From Kushneria phyllosphaerae (lineage in GTDB: Bacteria > Pseudomonadota > Gammaproteobacteria > Pseudomonadales > Halomonadaceae), in contig NZ_ONZI01000004.1 of the NCBI RefSeq assembly GCF_900312995.1, positions 496,001 through 560,000 on the forward strand: 64,000 bases of DNA, given 5' to 3'. The stretch's first letter is position 1. Every line of letters begins with the position of its first letter. Shown here piece after piece: positions 38,931 to 48,400 of the stretch. The notes under the pieces are model-generated. The model had not been told where the DNA came from. It saw nothing but the letters and a program-made list of their open reading frames with translations, and made no database searches. Position numbers and translations under genes: made by a program.

Positions 38931-40102
38931 GCGCCCTCCTCGTCATCACTCAACATGATGACGTCTTCGGGATAGATCTCGACTTTCACCTCATCACCGA
39001 CCCGAAAGAGACGATCCCCGGTATTGGAGATTTCCGCGATCAGTTCACTGTGCTGCTCGCCGTTTTGATGAGACAGGCGATATTCGACATTGCTGCCGCG
39101 ATAAAAGCGTTCCACCACCCGGCACATGAGCGTATTGAGCCGCTTGCCCGGCTCCACGCTCGGTGCGCCGGGCGAGGTCAGCTCCAGGGTTTCCGGACGA
39201 ATCAATGCCACCCTGCCATCATTTTTATCCTCGGTTTCCAGGGCACCAATCGGCGTTTGGACCGTCATGCCCTCGCGGGCCGAGATCGAAAAGAGATTGT
39301 CGTGTCCCATGAAGCGCGCCACGAACAGATTGGCCGGTCGCTCATAGACCTCCTGCGGCGTGCCGATCTGCTGGATGATGCCATCGCTCAAGACGGCGAT
39401 ACGGTCACTCATGACCATCGCCTCTTCCTGATCATGGGTCACGAACACAAACGTCATGCCCAGCCGTTTCTGGGTACGCAAAAGCTCGACCTGCAGTTGG
39501 CTGCGAAGCCCGGCATCCAGTGCCGACAGCGGCTCATCGAGCAGCAGCACGTCCGGCTCGCAGATCAGCGCACGGGCCAGCGCGATACGCTGGCGCTGGC
39601 CGCCGGAGAGCTGATCGACCCGACGGTCGACCAGTGATCCCAGCTTGATGAACTCGGCGATCTCGACCACCTTCTGCTCGCGCTCGGCACGCGCCATGCC
39701 ACGCATTTTCAAGCCAAAGGCGATGTTGTCGCGTACCGACAGATGCGGAAACAACGCATAGGACTGGAAGACCGTATTGACGCTGCGCTTGTGGGGCGGC
39801 GTGTCGGTCACATCAACCCCGCCAATGGACAGCGAGCCACCGCTGGGCTCATCCAGGCCTGCCAGCATGCGCAACAGCGTGGTCTTGCCACAGCCGGACG
39901 GCCCCAGCAGGGTAAAGAATTCGCCCGCGCGAATATCAAGATCCACGCTTTCCAGCGCCACCACCCCACCCGGGTACTCCTTGCGAATGCCTTTCAGGGA
40001 AATGGAAGACGCCTCACGCGCCGCACTGGCCTCGCTACCCGTGGTGCTCTCGACTGCTGAAAATGGCCCGCCGGGTGCGGCGGTCGGTGAGCGTTCTGCC
40101 AT
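38927..40102 (-). CDS. potG: Polyamine ABC transporter ATPase PotG
   Basis: ATP-binding subunit of the PotFGHI-type importer. Motifs: Walker A LLGPSGCGKTT, signature LSGGQRQRIALARAL, Walker B VLLLDEPLSALD, switch His in VTHDQEEA, and a C-terminal TOBE-type regulatory domain (PETLELTSPG, RGSNVEYRL). I chose the ATG at 40102 (MAERSP), giving 391 residues; an alternative start ten codons upstream adds a further tail. Either way there is an unusual Ser/Ala-rich extension of about 30 residues before the ABC domain. Confidence 0.92.
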   Translation of the reverse strand: MAERSPTAAPGGPFSAVESTTGSEASAAREASSISLKGIRKEYPGGVVALESVDLDIRAGEFFTLLGPSGCGKTTLLRMLAGLDEPSGGSLSIGGVDVTDTPPHKRSVNTVFQSYALFPHLSVRDNIAFGLKMRGMARAEREQKVVEIAEFIKLGSLVDRRVDQLSGGQRQRIALARALICEPDVLLLDEPLSALDAGLRSQLQVELLRTQKRLGMTFVFVTHDQEEAMVMSDRIAVLSDGIIQQIGTPQEVYERPANLFVARFMGHDNLFSISAREGMTVQTPIGALETEDKNDGRVALIRPETLELTSPGAPSVEPGKRLNTLMCRVVERFYRGSNVEYRLSHQNGEQHSELIAEISNTGDRLFRVGDEVKVEIYPEDVIMLSDDEEGA

Positions 40103-40181
40103 CGAACAGGATCCCCTTGCGTATGAAGACACCGCCGGTGCGATGCCTGAACATGAAAATGGTGGAATAGCGCTCTGACCC

Positions 40182-41453
40182 TCAGAGGCGATCCCTTAAT
40201 CGGTAGAAGGTGGTCGCCAGCACCAGCAGCGGCGTTCGAAGCCGGCGCCCCCCCGGGAAATCAAGATGTTTCATGGTGGCCAGCAGATCAAGACGCTCGC
40301 TCTGTCCGGCCACGGCTTCGGCCATGAGCTGCCCGGCAAGCCCTGCCAGCGCCATGCCATGGCCCGAATAGCCTTGCACAAAATGGATGTTGTGATCGAG
40401 CCGGCCAAAATGCGGCGCACGGTTGCGGGTAATCGCCACCCGGCCGCCCCAGCGATAATCAACGCTTACCCCTTCCAGTACCGGGAAGAGTTCACGCATC
40501 TTGCGCTGCATGGTCGCGACCAGCTGGCGCGGCTCGCGGCCACTGTAGCTGACCTGCCCACCATAGAGTAAACGGTGCCCCTGGGTGAGACGATAGTAGT
40601 CCAGCACAAAATTGGCATCCGAGACAGCGTCACGCTGTGGCAGAGTCTGCGCCACCTGAGCTTTCGAGAGAGGCTCGGTGGCAATGATGTAATTCACCAC
40701 CGGCATGATCTTGCGCTCGAGCTCCGGTACCAACCCACCCAGATAGGCATTGCCGGCCACCAGCAGATGGTCACAGTTGATCCGGCCCTGCGCCGTGGTG
40801 ACCCGCACGATTTTTCCACGCGCAATATCAGTCACTCGGCTGTGCTCAAAAATTACGGCCCCGACATTCTGAGCAGCGCGTGCCAGCCCCAGCGTGTAAT
40901 TGAGCGGATGCAGGTGCCCGGCTTCTCGCTCATAAAGTCCGCCGAGGTAGGCATCGGTGACCATATGGCGCTTCAGGGCGTCACCTTCCAGCCACTCAAG
41001 GCCGTCATAGTCGTAGCGTGTGGCCATCTCGTCCCGCCATGCCTTCATGGCCCGCTCGTGACGGGGTTTGATCGCCGCATGCATGTAGCCACGGGAATAC
41101 TCACAATCAATGTGATGACGCTCGATCAACGATTCGGTCAGGTGCACGGCCTCGCGACTCATCGCCCAGATCTCGCGCGCCGCCTGATGCCCAAGCGATT
41201 TTTCGATGACCGTAAGCTCAGTGCCCAGCCCCGGCAAAATCTGCCCACCGCTGCGCCCCGAGGCGCCCGCTCCGATCTCGCCGGCTTCCAGAAGCGCCAC
41301 CCGATAGCCCCGCTCGGCCAGATGCAGTGCCGCGCTGCACCCGGTGACGCCACCGCCGATGATCGCCACATCAAAGCGCTGCGCACCGCTTAAAGGCGCA
41401 GTGTCGTCCAGCGTCAGATTACGGGAGTGGTCATACCAGGAGTGCTCGCTCAT
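40182..41453 (-). CDS. puuB: FAD-dependent oxidoreductase, likely gamma-glutamylputrescine oxidase (PuuB-like), copy 2
   Basis: 423-residue flavoenzyme of the DAO family with IIGGGVTGCSAALHLAERG (FAD-binding), GAGASGRSGGQILPGLG and the C-terminal HFVQGYSGHGMALAGL. It is related to but clearly distinct from copy 1 at 32148. It is the first gene of the minus-strand polyamine run, 79 bases upstream of potG. Next upstream is the degenerate region bordering the secretion island. Confidence 0.85.
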   Translation of the reverse strand: MSEHSWYDHSRNLTLDDTAPLSGAQRFDVAIIGGGVTGCSAALHLAERGYRVALLEAGEIGAGASGRSGGQILPGLGTELTVIEKSLGHQAAREIWAMSREAVHLTESLIERHHIDCEYSRGYMHAAIKPRHERAMKAWRDEMATRYDYDGLEWLEGDALKRHMVTDAYLGGLYEREAGHLHPLNYTLGLARAAQNVGAVIFEHSRVTDIARGKIVRVTTAQGRINCDHLLVAGNAYLGGLVPELERKIMPVVNYIIATEPLSKAQVAQTLPQRDAVSDANFVLDYYRLTQGHRLLYGGQVSYSGREPRQLVATMQRKMRELFPVLEGVSVDYRWGGRVAITRNRAPHFGRLDHNIHFVQGYSGHGMALAGLAGQLMAEAVAGQSERLDLLATMKHLDFPGGRRLRTPLLVLATTFYRLRDRL

Positions 41454-41616
41454 TGGGACAGCTCATCAAGGCATATGAAAAAAGTATTATGGTGGGAAAG
41501 CGTATCCGGGGGCCACGGGGCGACACGGTTTAATGGAATTTTTCAATATTTTTTCGACATTGACAGTCGCCGATGCCCCCAGCGCTTCCAGTAGCCGTCT
41601 GCAGTCTACTGCTGAC

Positions 41617-41712
41617 AAGCGTGCCTATGACCCACAGGCCAATCAGGTTGTGCTGCTCAGCCGGCAGAGCAGCAAAGGGCTGGAGCTCGATATCGTTATT
41701 TCTGGCGGGATC
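41617..41712 (+). pseudogene. Remnant of a UvrD/PcrA-like superfamily 1 helicase
   Basis: In a 352-base stretch without an intact gene (41454-41805), one plus-strand frame encodes KRAYDPQANQVVLLSRQSS followed by KGLELDIVISGGIG. This resembles the C-terminal region of UvrD-like helicases around motif V (S-K-G-L-E-F). The frame stops soon after, at 41742, and no upstream helicase motifs are present, so only about 32 residues survive. The rest of the stretch holds nothing I can assign. Confidence 0.5.
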
Positions 41713-41805
41713 GGACGAAGGTGTTGCCTAACGTGGCGCTGAGGTTGACTCGGCTTTTGATCAGGCTGACGCTCCTACTGGCAGCCGAGACGTTGATAGA
41801 GGCAT

Positions 41806-42462
41806 CTATTCCGCATCGTCCCGCATACTCTTTAGCTTGTCGCACCGAGCCACGCATTCAAACCACGGCTGGCCGGACCAGTCCCCGGTGTCATCATGCC
41901 TAAACCATGTCTCGTTTTTCCCGAACCAGTGCGGCCACCGGGGAGTATTTTTCAGGTATCCATAAGCATAGGCCGAGCCATCCGGATGAATGTATATTCG
42001 CTCCAGATATTCGGCACCAATGCCCTCCGGCTCACAGTGTTCCGGATGGTCCCGACCATCCTTCGTCTGGCGACACCACGCCTGGTCGAACTTCTCGGAA
42101 CCGATCAGATATTCTCCATGCACTTTATGGGTGACCTGCCAGCGATAGCTTTGCTTCAACGGAGGCATTTCCACCCCATTGTTACGGGGAAAGTTAACCG
42201 CAGCACGTGGGGCCTCACGGTCATCTATAATGGCAAAGACCGGATACTCCATAGAATCGACCTGAAACTGCTCATGAGGCGCGACGAAATCACGCCCATC
42301 ACCACTGGTCGCAGCGCCATAATCGGCCATAGTCGGGCAACCGCTGAGAGTAGCCATTAAAGTAACGCCGAAACCCCCTGCTAGCCACTGCCATATTCCG
42401 GAACTTTCGGCAATTACGGTTCGGGAATCAGTAATCTTTTGGATAGAGTTGGGGATTGTCAT
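41806..42462 (-). CDS. Putative Cys-rich lipoprotein, candidate immunity protein for the upstream exoprotein
   Basis: Unrecognised protein of 218 residues from ATG 42462 (a TTG at 42468 is also in frame). A hydrophobic stretch ends in a lipobox-like LSGC, so an outer- or inner-membrane lipoprotein is likely; the region before it is long and has few basic residues, so the exact start is uncertain. After the lipobox cysteine there are four more cysteines (WCRQ, HCEP, ECVARC), suggesting two disulfides and a periplasmic location. It starts inside the 3' end of the CdiA-like gene, the position of cdiI immunity genes. Function as an immunity protein is inference. Confidence 0.6.
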   Translation of the reverse strand: MTIPNSIQKITDSRTVIAESSGIWQWLAGGFGVTLMATLSGCPTMADYGAATSGDGRDFVAPHEQFQVDSMEYPVFAIIDDREAPRAAVNFPRNNGVEMPPLKQSYRWQVTHKVHGEYLIGSEKFDQAWCRQTKDGRDHPEHCEPEGIGAEYLERIYIHPDGSAYAYGYLKNTPRWPHWFGKNETWFRHDDTGDWSGQPWFECVARCDKLKSMRDDAE

Positions 42463-45400
42463 CGACAAATGCCTTGTAGTTATTAAATGGATGTTGAGAT
42501 GGTGTTAGCGGCGCCACAATCGCATCTGGATTGAAAAACTTGCCAAAGTAACCGCCATTGATCAAATCCCCGGAGCCAATGGTTAGATGCGCACCGGGCG
42601 CTGCAACATTGCCGAAGGGTAGAGAAAATAGTTCAGCGCGTTCCACCAATCCGTTACTAACCAGATAGTTAGAGGTCAGTGTTCCCAAACTATGTCCTGT
42701 TAGCTCACCCCCAAACCCTTGATCCATTAAATAAGCTCGAACGGAAGTATCAGGCAACCCTTGGTATCCAAGCGCACTATCAATCAAATTAAATGGTACT
42801 CCCGGTAGGCCACTATCCATAAATCCGCGTGCCCCCTTGAAATACGTCAGTGTGAATTCTTGGTCGTCCGACTTATAACGATTGCCGATCCCGGGCAGTT
42901 GATCGCCTGCTATCGAACCGGCCATCAATACCCAGTTCAGCTCCTCGGCATTCAGGCCCACACCTTTGGCCAGCTTCTCGGCGATGCGACTATAAGTCTT
43001 CTGCATGGCCACACCGCCAACCACCTTTCCGGCATCCAGCAAAGCACCTTGCGAGACCTGTTGCCCGAGGTCGGTTGCCTTGCTCAAGGGATTGCCGTAA
43101 TAGGTACCCGCTGCCAGATAATTGGCAAGGCCACCCGTTATCGCGCCATGTAGCGCGGGATCTTGCCAATCCTGACCCTGACTCGCCGCTCCGGCAGCAG
43201 CACCGACTGCCCCGGCGATGGCCCCTGAAAGGGCCGCATTGGCCCAGCCGGAGACGGCGGCGGTAGTTCCAGCCGCCCATACCGAGGTCGCCGTAGTCGC
43301 GGTAGCCGCTGTCGTAGCTCCTGATAGCATTCCTATCGCCGAACTGGCGGCACCAGACGTCGCAGCAGCTGCGATAATGGCCACGGCCATACCCACAGCG
43401 GGACTCACGCCCGACTGCTTATAGTCCCAGCCGTCGTGGATCTCCTTCACTTGGCGCCAGTCGACATCACCCTGCGCCTCGGCCTGTTTGAGCCAGGCAA
43501 GCTCCGGCTCGGCGGCGACCATGGCATCAATGGTCTGACTGACGCTTTGCTGGTCAATGTCACGCACATCGATATTGACGCTGTTGGCGGCATTGATCGC
43601 CAGCTGCCCCTGAGCGACCAGTTCGCTCTGGCGCAGGGTCTCGTCAGTGTTGCCCTTGCCTTTCGCCGACTGCCACGCCCAGTTGCTCTTGCTCTTCTCG
43701 TGGGACTCGCTGTGGGTGTCCATGGCCCCGGCAAAGGTGATGTCACCGCCACTGCTCAGGGTCAGATTGTTGCCGGCGTCCAGCCGCGCCTTCTGATAGA
43801 CCTGGTCGTTGCCGCTGACAATGGCGAGATCGCCGCCGCTTTCCACCGTGGTGCCGACCGCGCGGGTATCGGTGACCTCGTCGCGCTTCATCTTCTTGCT
43901 GCTGACCAGCCCACCGCTTTTTTTCTTCTTCTGATAGAAGTAGTAATCCTGATCGTTGGCGGCGATGAGCTGGACGTCGTTGCCGCCGATCAGATAGGCC
44001 TGATCCCCTGCCTTGATCTGACTGGCTTGGGCAGTCAGATCATTGTCAGCTACGAGAGTCAGATTGTTGCCGGCCGTTAACTGACTGCCCTGCTGGCGAG
44101 TGGTCGTGTTGATGACGTCCTTTTTGGTTCTTGAAGAGCGATAGTGCAGTTCATCGTTCTGTCGGTTCTCTGCAGAGAGAATCCGGATATCATTGCCAGC
44201 GGTGGCGGTGAGATCACTCTCTGAACGTGCTGTGCTGGCCACCAGGGCAAGGTCATTACCGGCCCGCAAATCCATGGCACCTTCTGCCGTAAGCTCACTG
44301 CCGACCTGCTTCGAGCGCTCGGCAACTTCACGACTTTTGCCTCTACGAGATTCGCTGTCAGCCGTATCGACACGAGAGACAACAGAAATATCTCGTCCTG
44401 CAGCAACCGTCAGACCAGCACCTGAATTTATATCGCTGGCTGAAACGACCACGTCACGTCCACTGACCAACTCAGCATCGCCATTGGATCGAATCGAAGC
44501 GCCCAGCTGTGAAGTACTATCCGTTACGGACTTCCGATATGAACCAAGCCCGGCTTCCTGGTGACTGATATCTTCTACACCTTGCACGACGACATCTCGC
44601 GCAGCACTTAGCGAGAGAGTTCCCTCACTACGGATATCACTTAGGTTGATGACATCTCGCCCTGCCGATACGGTAAGATTCTCGCCTGCACTAATGAGCC
44701 CGCCCTGATCGATATAGGAACTGTAGGACTTGTTGTAGCCAGCAGTCACCGCCAGACGGTCGTTGACGATATCGCCCTTGAGCGTGGTGAGATCAACCTG
44801 CCGTCCACGAATCTCACCGGCCAGGCTGTTACGGATATCATCCGTCGCCGTCAGCTCGAGATTATTACCAGCGGCCATCAAGCCACCTTGTAAGATGCTG
44901 CTGCCACTGTTGGCGGTCAGATTGTTCGAAGCACGAATGGTGCCGACGTTGGTAAGGTCACCACCAGCGATCAGGTCAATATCACGCCCCTGAATCAGGC
45001 TGCTGCCGCGAACATTGCGCGCGTCAACCTGCGCCAGATACAGCACCGGGGCGAGTACGGTTTCCCCGCCAACCTCCTGTTCTTCCATCCAGACGATGTC
45101 ATGTGTCAGCGCTGCCGTCTGGGAAGGCGTGAGCGACACGCCGGCAGTTAGATGAAGCTCATCGCTCGCGGCGATGGCGTTGTTCATCAGGTAGAGATAC
45201 TGGTCGTAGTCGTTTTGGATGTTGTCATCCAGAAAACGGCTGCCGGTCTGGGCCTGCACGGCATCGCGAATCAGACGGGACTCATAGCGCCCATCACCCA
45301 GCAGTTTGTAGGCGCCATCACTGGTGTAGTCGAGCTTACCGAGCAGGTAGTCGGAGCCCATCAGCCGGTCGGCGGAAGTGAACTCGGGATTGGTCTCGAT

Positions 45401-48400
45401 CAGGTAGTGACTGTCGGGCGACTTGTTCCTGACAAAGAGGCCATACTGGCCTTTTGGAAGTCGGAAGCTGGAGAGAGTTGTGGGCGAGACGCGTTCAAAA
45501 TTGAAGGCGCTGTAGTCGACTGGCACAAATGAGAGTGGAATTAACGTGCTGCGCGTTGCTATGGCCGGCGCGGCAATGTGCCCCCGCTCGTCAAAAGATT
45601 TATATCCGCTATTTAAAGCTTCTTCAGAAGTTTTACGACTATTAACTTTGGCATTACCCTCAGGCTGCACAGCAGAAACCGGAGTAGAACGGGCATTAAT
45701 TGTAAAAACAACATCATTTAAAGGCACATTGCGGTCAGCCTGTATGTTTTTTTCCGCCACTTGAGCAAAAGCATTTTCATTTATTGCGCCATTTTGTATA
45801 TAACTTGTAGCACTAACATGCAGTTTACCACCAACTTGGAGAATGGCTGGCGCTAAGCCACCTGACTCAGATGTTATCGTTTCGCCGCTTACAAAATTTT
45901 CCTTAACCACAAATGATGGCAAGTCAAGATCATTACCAGAAGTGTCTTTACCATTATTCTTGTTAAATTCTTCTATATTTTCGGCCATGGGATCTAAAGT
46001 AGTATCAGTTACTTCCCCTATAGAAACCCTTGTACTGCTTCCAGCGCCTCCTCCAAAATTGCCTGTGACAACATTTTTATTGGACACATAACGTTTTGTT
46101 TTCGTATAAGACTCAGCAGAACTCCCAGAATTTTCCAGCATATTAGAAACAATATCCATACTACCGCTAGCCGCAATAAGGCTATTCAAATTCTCAACTT
46201 TTTTACTTTTCAAAAAGACATTATTACCTGAAAAAATTTTGGCCGCTGGCGAATCATTAATTATTTTATTTTTATAAACATCAATAACATTGTAATCGTA
46301 TTCATAAGAATAATCGTTACCTGTCCAGCACCCCAAGTTACACTCCTTGCCTGTCCAATAGTGCCGCCTTGTTATCCGATAAGCTGTATAATCTATATAT
46401 CTACCAGCATGATAAACTTCTGTTTCAAACACATCCCGAGTGTTCAGAAGGCTATTAACCCGCAGGCGAATATCGCCTTCCGCCTCGATCGTTCCCGAGC
46501 GGTTCTCCAGTGAATCCGCGTATCCACCCTTGTCATCGCGTTCAAAGTCGAGATCACCGCGACTGTAGAGATCGCCGTAGCGGTTATAGAGTCGCGTGCC
46601 GCGCAGAGTCATGTCACCGCCGGCAAACAGCAACGTATCGGCCTGGTTGTTGATGGCGCCCTGACTGACCAGTCGAAGATTCTTTTGGCTACCCAGCGTG
46701 CCGCGGTTGTTGATCTCGCGAGCCTGCAGGTCGATATCCCCGTTGCCGGTCAGTCGTCCCAGATTGTCCAGCGTGCCGCTCAGGCGATAGATGGCGCCGG
46801 CGCCGCTGGCAATACGGCCATCGCTCTGGGTAAGGTTACGCCCGGTGACATTGAGCTGGCGCTGCGCGGAGATCAGGCCGCGGTTGGTGATGTCCCCGGT
46901 GCTCTTGAAGATGAGGTTGCCGTTGGCGAGCAGCTCGCCACGGTTATCCAGACTGGTGGCTTCCAGCGTGAGGGTGTCGGCACTATTGATGCTGTCACTG
47001 CCGGCCAGCGTCAGGGCATTGAGCGTGCTCAGGCTCAGCGGGCCATTGAACTGCCACTGCCCGGTGTTGTTGATTCGGTCAATATTGGCCTTTGCACTGC
47101 CGGTGCCCTGCAGTGACCCGCCGCTGTTATTGAGTGACTTGAGCAGCAGTGTGAACAGCCCGCTGCCGGCGTGAACGATCTGGCCACGGGTGTTATTGAG
47201 GCTTGAAGCCTCGATGCGAGCATCGCGACTGGCCAGCTCGATATTGCCCTGCGTGTTGTCGAGCGCGCCTGCCACCTGGAGATCGCTGGTATCACCCCCC
47301 AGCGCGCGCAGGCTGCCGCTGCGGTTGTTCAGGGTGTCAACGTTAAGCGCCAGCCCTTTCTGGGCTTCGATGATGCCGCCGCCGTTATCCAGCGTCCCCG
47401 CTTCCAGCCGGATGGTATCCCCGGCCATTTGACCATTGCGGTTGTCGACCCGGGGTGGGTCGATATCCAGCAGGCCGTTGGCGATCATGCGGCCATTTCG
47501 GTTGTCCAGCGTCTGAGTGAAGACAGCTTTCAGCGTACCGTTCAGACTGGCGATCAGGCCATTGTCGCCGTTGTTCAACTGACGACCGACGAGTGAGACA
47601 TGATCCCCCTGCAGAACACCGGCGCGGTTATCCAGCTGCTCGGCCTCGACTGCCAGACCATCACTGCCGGCGAGTATCCGGCCACCGGCGTTATCCAGCG
47701 TTTTCAGACCGATAAAACGAATCTGCTGTCCGGCCAGCTGGCCATTGCCGCTGTTGTCCACCGAGCCGGTACTGATATCAAGCACGTTGCCACTGATGCT
47801 GCCGCCGTGGTTATCGAAGGCCTGCCCGACATTTTCGATGGTGACATTGCCGCCATCGCTGTCGATCATGCCCTGGCGGTTGCGGGCTTCCCCTGACAGG
47901 GTCAGTGCTATACCGCCGGCATTAGCCAGCATCGAGCCACTGTCGTTGATCAGGCGTGCGCTTTTGAGATCAAGCCGATCCGCCAGCAGCACACCGCGGG
48001 TGTTATCAAGCGTTGTCGCCGTGATATCAAGACGGCCATCGGATTGAATCTGGCCGCGATCATTGGCCAGTGATGCCAGCGTCAGAATAGCGCCCTGCTC
48101 GCCTGCCGCGATCAGCCCGCCGTCACCGTTGTCGACCGAGTCGGCCTGAAGGTTCAGGCGCTCGCCCACCAACTGGCCGCGGCGGTTATCGAAAGCGCCC
48201 ATGTCGATATCGAGCTGATCGGCCAGTGCCATGCCCTGCTGGTTGGTAAGCTGGCCACCACCGGCAAGCGAGAACGTGCCCTTGTCGGCCTGCAGACGGC
48301 CATTGGTATTGTTCAGCAATCGTGCCAGCGTCAGCATGGCATTGCCCTGTTCGGCGCTGACAAGACCATCTTCGCTGTTATCCAGCGTCTCTCCGGCAAG

